A DNA stretch of 20,113 nucleotides, taken from positions 1 through 20,113 of the forward strand of contig CALFTO010000080.1 of the NCBI GenBank assembly GCA_937916195.1, written 5' to 3'. The notes beneath the pieces were generated by a model that was not told where the DNA came from, did no database searches, and saw nothing but the letters and a program-made list of their open reading frames with translations. A program made the translations under genes and the position numbers. How positions within the stretch are numbered: position 1 is the first letter of the stretch; each line of letters begins with the position of its first letter. The DNA is from an uncultured Clostridia bacterium (GTDB lineage Bacteria; Bacillota; Clostridia; Oscillospirales; Acutalibacteraceae). Positions 1 through 6,795 of this stretch are shown piece after piece.

Positions 1-17
1 AAAATGTTTTTAAACAT
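1..17 (-). CDS. Start of the next minus-strand gene, cut by the window edge
   Basis: An ATG at 17-15 (minus strand) is preceded, 8 bases upstream, by the good Shine-Dalgarno stretch AAAGGTGG (complement of 26-33). The visible codons read Met-Phe-Lys-Asn-Ile before the window ends. This looks like the beginning of a gene that continues leftwards after the glycosylase gene. Only five codons are visible, so the product cannot be named and the call rests on the ribosome binding site alone. Confidence 0.35.
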
Positions 18-66
18 AATTTTTACCACCTTTCACTATATAAGACGAGAAAAATGCTAAAAGTGT

Positions 67-549
67 CTATAAAAAATTTAAAATATTTTTCCATTCACTA
101 ATTAAGCGTTCAATCCCCCACCCAGCGTTTGCAGGCGATGTTGATGGTAGGCAGATTGCGTCTCTTTTTATAACGTCACGAATGTATTTATTATAGTATT
201 TTTCTGCTGTTTTTCCGTTTACAAAGATTTGTTTTATTTCCGCATTACTAAGAATTTCCGTCAAGTCATTTGCAACAACATTCTTTATTGAACTGTCAGA
301 ACTACCTATAATATCACAAGAAGCAATTACATCCCATAAAGCTATGTAATTTGAGTGTAAAAAGCTTCTTTTTTCTTCTATTGTTACAGGAGTTTCTGCT
401 CCCAAAACAGCCGAAACAACTTTCCAAAATCTGTTTTGCGGATGACCATAGAAAAACATCTGTTCACGAGATTTCACAGACGGAAAGCTACCAAGAATAA
501 GTATTTTTGAATTTTTATCATATAAAGGTGGAAATGGATGTAGTGGCAT
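67..549 (-). CDS. Hypoxanthine-DNA (deoxyinosine) glycosylase, UDG superfamily family 6
   Basis: This 160-residue protein is a single-domain base-excision repair glycosylase. It is expected to cut hypoxanthine, the product of adenine deamination, out of DNA. Two signature blocks of the uracil-DNA glycosylase superfamily in its family 6 (HDG) form are visible: ILGSFPSVKSRE at residues 18-29 leading into YGHPQNRFW at 34-42, and LPSTSPANAGWG near residues 135-146. The Asn of HPQNRFW is residue 39; from memory, an Asn at this place is the catalytic residue in the archaeal HDG. The Asp/Asn pair of family 1 UNG is absent. The ATG follows the stop of the upstream small gene by a single base and its Shine-Dalgarno is weak (GAG), so translation is probably coupled. 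It is the last complete gene of the cwlD-radA unit. A mismatch-specific uracil glycosylase (Mug) is the alternative, but the HPQNRFW block favours HDG. Confidence 0.85.
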   Translation of the reverse strand: MPLHPFPPLYDKNSKILILGSFPSVKSREQMFFYGHPQNRFWKVVSAVLGAETPVTIEEKRSFLHSNYIALWDVIASCDIIGSSDSSIKNVVANDLTEILSNAEIKQIFVNGKTAEKYYNKYIRDVIKRDAICLPSTSPANAGWGIERLISEWKNILNFL

Positions 550-550
550 A

Positions 551-739
551 TCATTTACTCATTTTCTTTGCAAAAAAGTCTATTCCTTTTTCTGCTGTTT
601 TAGCGAATTTTTCGGGCGAAGTTTTTTTCTTCGGTTTCAATGGTTGACCATATTTTTTTATCATTTTGCCTGCTTGTGACAACACAATTCCCATTGTAGT
701 CGCCGCGCCTAAATATGCAATTAAATAACCTTTTTTCAT
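551..739 (-). CDS. Small basic protein with an N-terminal membrane segment, function unknown
   Basis: I do not recognise this 62-residue protein. It begins MKKG, followed by a hydrophobic Gly/Ala-rich segment at about residues 4-24 (YLIAYLGAATTMGIVLSQAG) that could be one membrane helix or an uncleaved signal. The rest is strongly basic (KPKKKTSPEKFAKTAEKG), so the predicted topology is a short anchor with a Lys-rich tail. I chose the ATG at 739 because GGTGAT, a perfect match to the 16S tail, lies just before it. An in-frame ATG at 751 would add four residues and overlap the upstream gene by 7 bases. It sits 5 bases after the DUF6873 stop and 1 base before the glycosylase start, so it is probably co-translated with both. 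Its place in a tight operon supports it being real. Confidence 0.65.
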   Translation of the reverse strand: MKKGYLIAYLGAATTMGIVLSQAGKMIKKYGQPLKPKKKTSPEKFAKTAEKGIDFFAKKMSK

Positions 740-744
740 TCTAA

Positions 745-1497
745 TCACCATCTTTTTTCCATTATAGGAATAATGCTTCCAATATCCGTTAAAGGCTTAC
801 CTTTAATATCAATATATCTTATATCGTTATCATACAAGAACTTATTTATTTTGTCAAAGTCTGAGTGCCTTAATAAATCGCCATTAAACAGTAATAAATC
901 CTCATCAATTAAGCCACAGCACCCACCAATAAATCCATAATAGTATTTTTCTATTTGTATACTTCCTTTTTCAATATACAATAATTTTATATCTTTATAC
1001 TGCGAAGCGGCTTTAAAAATAGAAGAATCATCAGTTATTATTGTATTACGTTTTGCTATACACACCGAGCATTTTGAGTAGCCTTGTTTAACATCAATAA
1101 TCTGTTTATCGGGTAGAGTTTCAATTATTTCTTGAGTTAAAATTGATTTGTTACAGATTATATAATCACCAATATCAGCAAAATTAAGCAAACATTCATC
1201 AGGATATGGTGATTGAATATTATTTATCTTTTTTACCTTTCCGCCTTCACTTTCAACGAAATCAAACAATTCTTGTTGACGATAATCTGCTAAAAATGTA
1301 TCATTGCCTACGTAATTCGCCAAAACATCTGCGTGAAGGCTTATAGGAGCGTCTAAAAGCTCGTTTTGGGTTGCATTAACTACTTTTATAGCTAAATTAT
1401 TAAATACGTTTTCAAGGGCAATATCGTCAATATTTGCAAACACCTTTGTGACTTTACCTTGGGGCAGGTTGGGATTTTTTAAAAATTTTTCTTTCAA
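745..1497 (-). CDS. DUF6873-like protein, probable guanidine-modifying-enzyme (GME) fold
   Basis: This 250-residue soluble protein resembles the uncharacterised clostridial family DUF6873, which is described as having the GME fold of amidinotransferases and arginine deiminases. Visible candidate active-site features are SLHADV at residues 53-58 (a His-x-Asp pair), the Cys pair KCSVC at 142-146, TDDSSI at 155-160 and the Gly/Cys turn FIGGCCG at 189-195. The substrate and reaction are unknown and I do not assign any. Translation starts at a TTG (1497-1495) that overlaps the radA stop as TTGA, with GAGG about 10 bases upstream; no other start is available for a long way into the conserved protein. 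The fold assignment comes from memory of the family, not from an alignment, so function remains open. Confidence 0.7.
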   Translation of the reverse strand: MKEKFLKNPNLPQGKVTKVFANIDDIALENVFNNLAIKVVNATQNELLDAPISLHADVLANYVGNDTFLADYRQQELFDFVESEGGKVKKINNIQSPYPDECLLNFADIGDYIICNKSILTQEIIETLPDKQIIDVKQGYSKCSVCIAKRNTIITDDSSIFKAASQYKDIKLLYIEKGSIQIEKYYYGFIGGCCGLIDEDLLLFNGDLLRHSDFDKINKFLYDNDIRYIDIKGKPLTDIGSIIPIMEKRW

Positions 1498-2870
1498 TTC
1501 ATAATCGCCTCAAATGCTTGTCTTATATTTTTTGCAGGTACAATTTCAATTTCATTAAAGAGATATTTCGGTAACTTCGGATAATTATGATAAGGAATAA
1601 CGCATTTTTCAAAGCCCAATTTTGCCGCCTCTTTAATTCTCTGCTCACAGTTATTTACAGAGCGTATCTCCCCTGCTAAACCAATTTCACCAAACGCGAG
1701 AGATTTTTCAGGCACAACAACATCTTTGAGACTTGAAACAATAGCAAGCGCAATTGACAAATCTGCCGCAGTTTCGTCAATGTGAAGTCCGCCTATAACA
1801 TTGGTGTAACAATCCATATTTCCAAGGAAATAACCGCAACGTTTTTCAAGCACAGCAATGAGCATCGCCATACGGCTGTAATCAATACCCGTTGCCATTC
1901 TGCGAGGATTACCAAATCCACTTGGTGTAACAAGGCTTTGAACTTCGGCAAGAATTGGACGAGAACCCTCCATAAGACACGCAACACAGGTGCCCGACAC
2001 ATTTCTCGGCTTGCCCGAAATAAGCATCATAGAGGGGTTTTCCACCTCACAAAGACCGTTATCAAGCATTTCAAATACGCCGATTTCATTGGTTGAGCCA
2101 TAACGATTTTTAACTGCTCGTAAAATACGATAAGAGGTATTTCTGTCACCCTCGAAATAGAGAACACAGTCGACAATGTGTTCAAGCACCTTTGGTCCAG
2201 CAATGTTGCCGTCTTTGTTAACGTGACCTACAAGGAATATCGGGATGTTTGATACCTTTGCTGTTCTTGTAAAGAGATTTGTTGATTCACGCACCTGTGT
2301 AACACTTCCAGGGGACGAATTTAACTCATTGATTTCCATTGTTTGAATTGAGTCAACAATCACAACATCAGGTTTATCACTTAATATATATTCGCAGATA
2401 TACTGCGCGTCAGTCTCACAAAGTATTGACAGATTTTCGGTTGCTACATTAAGTCTTGATGCACGAAGTTTGATTTGGTGTGCAGATTCCTCACCTGATA
2501 CATAAAGGATTTTCAAGCCCTCGCCTAAATACTCACAAATTTGCAATAAAATAGTTGATTTACCAATACCCGGGTCACCGCTTAAAAGAACGATTGAACC
2601 TTTTACAAGACCGCCACCAAGCACTCGATTTAACTCTTTTAAGCCTGTATTGTATCTATGGCTTGTATCAGCTTTAATCTCTGCCAACGGATAAGCCTTT
2701 GCTCGATTTGAGCCTAAAAGTGAATTTTTTTTAGGGTTTTCTTTTACAATTGTTTTAATCTCTTCGTTTAACGTATTCCACTCGTTGCAATTTGGACATT
2801 GACCAAGCCAACGCGGTGTTTCATATCCACATTCACTGCAAATATATATAGATTTAGACTTCTGTGCCAT
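1494..2870 (-). CDS. radA: DNA repair protein RadA
   Basis: RadA (Sms) is a RecA-like, DnaB-type hexameric helicase that drives branch migration of recombination intermediates and helps process stalled forks and transforming DNA. All its hallmarks are visible in 458 residues: a CxxC-x10-CxxC zinc finger at 11-28 (CSEC and CPNC), Walker A GDPGIGKST at 98-106, Walker B VVIVDS near 169-174, the RadA-specific KNRYG at 254-258, and a C-terminal Lon-protease-like domain from about 330, including AFGEIGLAGEIRSV. The length is normal for the family. The ATG at 2870 lies inside the end of cwlD (17-base overlap) and has a GGAGG 8 bases upstream. The stop overlaps the TTG start of the next gene. The finger and ATPase motifs leave little doubt. 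Confidence 0.97.
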   Translation of the reverse strand: MAQKSKSIYICSECGYETPRWLGQCPNCNEWNTLNEEIKTIVKENPKKNSLLGSNRAKAYPLAEIKADTSHRYNTGLKELNRVLGGGLVKGSIVLLSGDPGIGKSTILLQICEYLGEGLKILYVSGEESAHQIKLRASRLNVATENLSILCETDAQYICEYILSDKPDVVIVDSIQTMEINELNSSPGSVTQVRESTNLFTRTAKVSNIPIFLVGHVNKDGNIAGPKVLEHIVDCVLYFEGDRNTSYRILRAVKNRYGSTNEIGVFEMLDNGLCEVENPSMMLISGKPRNVSGTCVACLMEGSRPILAEVQSLVTPSGFGNPRRMATGIDYSRMAMLIAVLEKRCGYFLGNMDCYTNVIGGLHIDETAADLSIALAIVSSLKDVVVPEKSLAFGEIGLAGEIRSVNNCEQRIKEAAKLGFEKCVIPYHNYPKLPKYLFNEIEIVPAKNIRQAFEAIMN

Positions 2871-3570
2871 TTGTAACCTCCGAAATATTGTAATTAATAA
2901 TTCCTGACATAATAGAAAAAGCCATTTCTGACTGATATTCTTCTGTTTTCAACTGTGATAATTCATTGGGATTTGAGATAAATCCGCACTCAACCATCAC
3001 AGCAGGTTTTGTTGCATTATACAACACATAAATACTTGTGCCCGATTCTTTTATAAGACGCTTATTATCGGGTTGAAGTTCTGTTGCAATTGAGGTTTGA
3101 ATAAACTGAGCAAGAGTTTTACTTGCCTCATCATTGGGTGAATAAAATGTCTGTGCGCCCCAAATTCTGCTATCCTCATATTTGTTTTGGTGAATACTAA
3201 CATAGAAGCAATTTTCATATTCTTCCATAATTGCGGCACGGTTACGAATATCACTAACTTTTTTCTCACGTAACGTGTTGGAATTTTCGTTATGTATTGA
3301 AATATCAGTTGTTCTCACCATTCGGGTTTCATAACCTATAACTGTTAGAATATCATTGAGCTTTAATGCGATTTCAAGGTTAATATCTTTCTCGTTTGTG
3401 CCATCTACGCCTATTGCTCCGCCATCTTCACCGCCATGACCTGCATCAATAATTATTACAGGATATTTATTTTCAATTAACTGTGAAACGGAGGCTATCT
3501 TTGTTTCATTAAGAAATAAAATTGAAATTACAAGAAATACCGAAAAGAGAATAAACAACGCTTTTTTCAT
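2854..3570 (-). CDS. cwlD: N-acetylmuramoyl-L-alanine amidase, CwlD-like (spore cortex)
   Basis: This is a zinc amidase of the Amidase_3 family. Bacillus CwlD, with PdaA, makes the muramic-delta-lactam of spore cortex peptidoglycan that germination enzymes recognise. The 238-residue protein has one N-terminal membrane or signal segment (about residues 4-20) followed directly by the catalytic domain. Zinc ligands are seen as His45 in DAGHGG, Glu60 in NEKD and His127 in SIHQN; the catalytic Glu194 lies in VECGFISNP. Length, the single anchor without SH3 or cell-wall repeats, and the segment GTSIYVLYNATKPAVMVE match CwlD better than vegetative amidases. The ATG at 3570 is preferred because GGTGAT lies 3 bases upstream and MKKALF begins a typical signal; an in-frame ATG at 3630 would add an atypical 20-residue lead. 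It is the first gene of the unit leading into radA. A vegetative amidase is the alternative. Confidence 0.85.
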   Translation of the reverse strand: MKKALFILFSVFLVISILFLNETKIASVSQLIENKYPVIIIDAGHGGEDGGAIGVDGTNEKDINLEIALKLNDILTVIGYETRMVRTTDISIHNENSNTLREKKVSDIRNRAAIMEEYENCFYVSIHQNKYEDSRIWGAQTFYSPNDEASKTLAQFIQTSIATELQPDNKRLIKESGTSIYVLYNATKPAVMVECGFISNPNELSQLKTEEYQSEMAFSIMSGIINYNISEVTNGTEV

Positions 3571-3613
3571 AAAATCACCCATATAAATATATGGATAAAA
3601 GTTATTTAATATA

Positions 3614-3642
3614 ATTCTACAATATCGCAAAACATTTTACAA
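3614..3642 (-). promoter_or_regulatory. Candidate sigma-A promoter for the cwlD-radA unit
   Basis: On the minus strand TTGTAA (3642-3637) and TAGAAT (3619-3614) are separated by exactly 17 bases. The -10 differs from TATAAT at one position and the -35 from TTGACA at two. It lies just past the tsf terminator and about 45-50 bases before the chosen cwlD start. A sporulation sigma factor might be expected for cwlD, but I could not make a convincing sigma-G or sigma-E match here. Confidence 0.45.
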
Positions 3643-3680
3643 GTAAAAAAATAAAGCGTACCGAATAATCAGTACGCTTT
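3643..3680 (-). terminator. Rho-independent terminator of rpsB-tsf
   Basis: Read on the minus strand, AAAGCGTAC (3680-3672) pairs with GTACGCTTT (3661-3653). Three further pairs, one of them G-T, extend the stem to 12 bp with a TTAT loop, and ATTTTTTTA follows. It starts about 20 bases after the tsf stop. Confidence 0.92.
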
Positions 3681-3699
3681 AATGGACTTTATAAAGAAA

Positions 3700-4800
3700 T
3701 TACATCATGCTTGCGATTTCTGCAGCAAAGTTTTCTTCTTTCTTTTCAAGGCCTTCGCCCTTTTCAAAACGAACAAAGCTTGAAACCTTGATATCAGCGC
3801 CAAGTTCTTTAGCAACAGCGTTTACATAGCCACTAACTGCACCATCGAAAAGGTCTGAACGAACGAATGTCTGCTCAAGAAGACAAACTTCTTTAATCTG
3901 CTTTGCAAGACGACCCTGAACAAGACCTACGAAAATTTTATTTTCTGAAATTTCAGCTTTATGAGCAACAGCGATTTCAGCCATTGTAGCATAAGCTTCT
4001 TTTGAAATGAAGTTTGTAAAGTTCTTTCTCTGCTTCTGGTCAAGACCCTGATAAATAGAAGCATCTTCATCGCTCCATTTTTTATCAGCAATTGCTTCTT
4101 CAATAATGCTGTTGAGAATCGGAACTGGAAGTGAATCAGGTTTATTCAATGCACTATCAATTGTGATTGATTTCATCTTAGCAAGCTCGTCAGCAGAAAT
4201 TGCATCTTTGCACAAATATTCTGGGTTCATAGCTGCAATCTGCATTGCAACGTTCTTACCCATAGCGTCAAATTCAGCTTTTGCAGCTGTTGCGTCGTCA
4301 ACATCAAATGCAACGATAACACCAACTGTACCGCCTGCATGAATATAAGTTGCTGTGTGACCTTCAACAAGAGCAAATCTACGAACTTTCATATTCTCAC
4401 GAAGAGCAAGGAATACTTCCTGAACTTCTTCGTCAACTGTCTTGTCTGAATCAACTGCCTTTGTAGCAAGAAGAGCTTCAACATCAGCAGGCTTTGCAGC
4501 AACAACTGTTTTTGCAACTTTGTTTGAAAGATTTACGAAAGGCTCACCCTTAGCAACGAAGTCTGTTTCACAGTTAATTTCAACAAGTGCACCTGCAGTA
4601 GCATCGCTGTAAGCAGCAACTACGCCTTCAGCAGCAATACGGCTTGCCTTTTTAGCAGCAGAAGCAAGACCTTTTTCTCTAAGAATATCAACAGCCTTGT
4701 CCATATCGCCGTCAGCTTCAACAAGAGCTTTTTTACAATCCATCATACCAACGCCTGTCTTCTCACGAAGAGCCTGTACGTCTTTTGCAGTAAATGCCAT
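3700..4800 (-). CDS. tsf: Elongation factor Ts, with an extra internal segment
   Basis: EF-Ts is the guanine-nucleotide exchange factor that recycles EF-Tu-GDP during translation. The N-terminal UBA-like domain (AKDVQALREKTGVGMMDCKKAL, residues 5-26) and the core contact TDFVA at 79-83 are intact, as is the C-terminal part (KEVCLLEQTFV at 303-313 and SFVRFEKGEGLEKKEENFA near the end). The protein has 366 residues, whereas typical bacterial EF-Ts has about 290-310. The extra length lies between about residues 211 and 288, after MNPEYLCKDAISADELAKMK and before VGLVQGRLAKQIKEVC. It is charged and looks helical, and the reading frame runs straight through it. GGAGG precedes the ATG. It follows rpsB by 71 bases, the usual bacterial order. 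Confidence 0.96.
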   Translation of the reverse strand: MAFTAKDVQALREKTGVGMMDCKKALVEADGDMDKAVDILREKGLASAAKKASRIAAEGVVAAYSDATAGALVEINCETDFVAKGEPFVNLSNKVAKTVVAAKPADVEALLATKAVDSDKTVDEEVQEVFLALRENMKVRRFALVEGHTATYIHAGGTVGVIVAFDVDDATAAKAEFDAMGKNVAMQIAAMNPEYLCKDAISADELAKMKSITIDSALNKPDSLPVPILNSIIEEAIADKKWSDEDASIYQGLDQKQRKNFTNFISKEAYATMAEIAVAHKAEISENKIFVGLVQGRLAKQIKEVCLLEQTFVRSDLFDGAVSGYVNAVAKELGADIKVSSFVRFEKGEGLEKKEENFAAEIASMM

Positions 4801-4826
4801 TTTCTATTCCTCCAATAAACTAATTT

Positions 4827-4858
4827 AAAAACAGCCCGTAACGAATATGCCACGGGCT
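4827..4858 (-). terminator. Weak intercistronic terminator or attenuator between rpsB and tsf
   Basis: On the minus strand AGCCCGT (4858-4852) pairs with ACGGGCT (4839-4833) around a 12-base loop, followed by GTTTTTAAATT. The stem is GC-rich but only 7 bp and the T tract is short, which suggests partial termination setting the S2 to EF-Ts ratio. A role in RNA processing or mRNA stability is also possible. Confidence 0.6.
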
Positions 4859-4871
4859 ATAAATTCAATAA

Positions 4872-5606
4872 TTACTCAGCAGCTTCTTCTGCTACTTCTT
4901 CAGCTGCAACTTCTTCCATCTGCTCGCCCTGTCTGCCTTCGATAACAGCATCAGCCATAGCGCCTGCAATAAGCTTAACTGCACGGATAGCGTCATCGTT
5001 ACCGGGGATAACATAATCAACATCATCGGGGTCACAGTTTGTGTCAACGATAGCGATTACGGGGATACCGAGTTTCTTAGCTTCAGCAACTGCAATCTTT
5101 TCTTTTCTGGGGTCAACAATGAACATAGCAGCGGGCTGCTTTTTCATTTCTGTGATACCGCCAATGTACTTTTCAAGCTTTTCAATCTCAAGCTCATACT
5201 TAGCAACTTCTTTCTTGGGAAGAAGTTCAAATGTGCCATCTTCTTTCATAGCCTTAAGCTGAGCAAGTCTCTTAATTCTCTGCTTGATTGTTGTGAAGTT
5301 TGTGAGCATACCGCCGAGCCAACGAGCGTTAACGAAAGGCATACCGCAACGCATTGCTTCTTCCTTAACTGAGCTCTGAGCCTGCTTCTTTGTGCCTACA
5401 AAAAGAACTTCGCCGCCGTTTTCAGCAACTTCTCTTACTACCTTGTAAGCCTCTTCAAGTTTTTTAACTGTTTTCTGAAGGTCAATGATATAAATACCAT
5501 TTCTTTCAGTGAAGATGTACTCTGCCATTTTGGGGTTCCATCTTCTTGTCTGGTGTCCGAAATGAACACCTGCCTCGAGTAACTGTTTCATAGATACTAC
5601 TGACAT
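4872..5606 (-). CDS. rpsB: 30S ribosomal protein S2
   Basis: S2 binds the back of the 30S subunit at the head-body junction and is needed for S1 recruitment or its equivalent. The family signature is complete in 244 residues: [22 protein letters not shown] at residues 6-27, the block [13 protein letters not shown], and [30 protein letters not shown] followed by [10 protein letters not shown]. The C-terminal tail is acidic and alanine-rich (about residues 228-244), which is common and variable in Clostridia. AGGAGG lies a few bases before the ATG. It is first in a two-gene operon with tsf, with its own promoter at 5710-5738 and a foldable leader between. Confidence 0.98.
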   Translation of the reverse strand: MSVVSMKQLLEAGVHFGHQTRRWNPKMAEYIFTERNGIYIIDLQKTVKKLEEAYKVVREVAENGGEVLFVGTKKQAQSSVKEEAMRCGMPFVNARWLGGMLTNFTTIKQRIKRLAQLKAMKEDGTFELLPKKEVAKYELEIEKLEKYIGGITEMKKQPAAMFIVDPRKEKIAVAEAKKLGIPVIAIVDTNCDPDDVDYVIPGNDDAIRAVKLIAGAMADAVIEGRQGEQMEEVAAEEVAEEAAE

Positions 5607-5620
5607 TGTTTTTTCCTCCT

Positions 5621-5703
5621 TATTTTATCCTCTGTACAGGTCAACTTTTGGCGGGACATACTGCGTATGCAATTCCGTCAAAATCACTGCACATGCGAAT
5701 TGC
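5621..5703 (-). promoter_or_regulatory. Structured 5' leader of rpsB, possible autoregulatory RNA
   Basis: The predicted transcript begins near 5703, so about 97 bases precede rpsB. On the minus strand GCAATTC (5703-5697) can pair with GAATTGC (5675-5669), and immediately after it CATAC (5669-5665) pairs with GTATG (5661-5657) around a GCA loop. A GC patch, CCCGCC, follows. Ribosomal-protein leaders often bind their own product, so S2 feedback is a reasonable guess, but I did not recognise a named motif. No start codon with a ribosome site suggests a leader peptide. Confidence 0.4.
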
Positions 5704-5709
5704 TGAAAA

Positions 5710-5738
5710 ATTATAACACAAGAAAGTTATGATTGCAA
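5710..5738 (-). promoter_or_regulatory. Sigma-A promoter of rpsB-tsf
   Basis: On the minus strand TTGCAA (5738-5733) and a perfect TATAAT (5715-5710) are separated by 17 bases. Transcription should start near 5703. The 205-base gap between rpsB and the next gene upstream (5607-5811) holds this promoter, the leader, and an AT-rich stretch with no clear terminator. Confidence 0.85.
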
Positions 5739-5811
5739 GTACTTTTTTACAATTTTAACCTAATTTTTATGTGTATTTCCACTAAAATTGCTCTTATTTT
5801 CAATACTTTAC

Positions 5812-6795
5812 CTATTTTTGAGTAAAGACTTCAATATTTTTGCCGTCACTTGCGACTGTTATATCGCCGTTATCAACAGTTATATAATACTTAATATCTC
5901 GTTCTACTAGATATTCCATAACGGAAACACGCGGGTGACCATAAGAATTCCCCTGCCCGCAAGAAACGATTGCAAACTTTGGATTTACTGCATCAAGGTA
6001 TTTTTCAGTCGATGCGGTTTTACTACCATGATGTCCCAATTTTAAAACATCAGCAGTCAAATCATAGTCAGAAAACAGCAAATCCTTTTCAACTTGACTT
6101 TCAGCATCGCCCTGAAATAAGAAAGATGTTTCACCATAAGTAATTTTCATAACAATCGACATATTGTTAAGCTCTTTATGTTGCTTTTGTGGAGCTAAAA
6201 TATCTATCGTTGCACCGCCCAAATTAAAGCTATCAAGGTTTTGTGCTACAAGCGGATTGACATTATGGTCTGTTATTGCGTGCAAAAGACGGTTATATGT
6301 TTCACTTTCAACCATATTCTCTTCAGAAAGCCGTGGCATTATGATATTTTCAACATCATAATGCTCTATTAATCTTTCTACACCGCTCATATGGTCGTCA
6401 TGCTGGTGAGTTACCACAAGGTAGTTAATTGTTTTAACCTCAAGAGCGTACAAAGCCTCTTGAATGTCTACTAATTGCGGGTAAGAGCCTGTATCAATCA
6501 CCATTACCTCGTCATTACAGACAACTATTGAGCAATCACTTTGACCAACATCCAAATAGTAAACTGCAAAATTCGTGTCAGCAACCTTTATACCGTCAAC
6601 AGCACCCGAAAATACGCTTACTTTATGCCAATTGGTAATTCCAAATATTTCAAGAATGGTTATTATTAGACCAAATATACAAAGAATAACGATTATAAAT
6701 GCTTTGCGACGTTCTTTTTGAGTAAGAATGTGAAATTTATATGCGTTTTTATTATTTTCTCCGTTTTTGTACAGGTTTCTTTCCCTTTTTTGCAT
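5812..6795 (-). CDS. Membrane-anchored metallo-beta-lactamase-fold hydrolase (ComEC C-domain-like)
   Basis: The 327-residue protein has a basic N-terminus, one membrane segment at about residues 33-53 ([20 protein letters not shown]) and then a metallo-beta-lactamase domain. The metal-binding motif H130-x-H132-x-D134-H135 lies in [11 protein letters not shown], with [12 protein letters not shown] at 81-92, [13 protein letters not shown] and LGHHGSKTA further on. This sequence style is that of the extracellular hydrolase domain of the DNA-uptake protein ComEC and its stand-alone relatives, which are thought to act on nucleic acids or phosphodiesters. There is no ComEC competence channel domain here, so it is not ComEC itself. 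Substrate is unknown. The ATG at 6795 has AGAGG 6 bases upstream and lies inside the end of ygiQ, overlapping it by 44 bases. Confidence 0.85.
   Translation of the reverse strand: MQKRERNLYKNGENNKNAYKFHILTQKERRKAFIIVILCIFGLIITILEIFGITNWHKVSVFSGAVDGIKVADTNFAVYYLDVGQSDCSIVVCNDEVMVIDTGSYPQLVDIQEALYALEVKTINYLVVTHQHDDHMSGVERLIEHYDVENIIMPRLSEENMVESETYNRLLHAITDHNVNPLVAQNLDSFNLGGATIDILAPQKQHKELNNMSIVMKITYGETSFLFQGDAESQVEKDLLFSDYDLTADVLKLGHHGSKTASTEKYLDAVNPKFAIVSCGQGNSYGHPRVSVMEYLVERDIKYYITVDNGDITVASDGKNIEVFTQK

Noticed and set aside
4..17. ATGTTT/AAACAT inverted repeat near the left edge as a terminator
   Set aside because: The stem is short and AT-only apart from one pair, and it overlaps a better explanation, the start codon of the next gene.
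3571..3630. Longer cwlD from the ATG at 3630
   Set aside because: The added residues do not resemble a signal peptide, no ribosome site precedes it, and it would overlap the predicted promoter -10 region.
5750..5790. CAATTTTA/TAAAATTG inverted repeat as a terminator for the MBL gene
   Set aside because: It has only one GC pair, a loop of 25 bases and an AT-rich background, so it is as likely to be chance.
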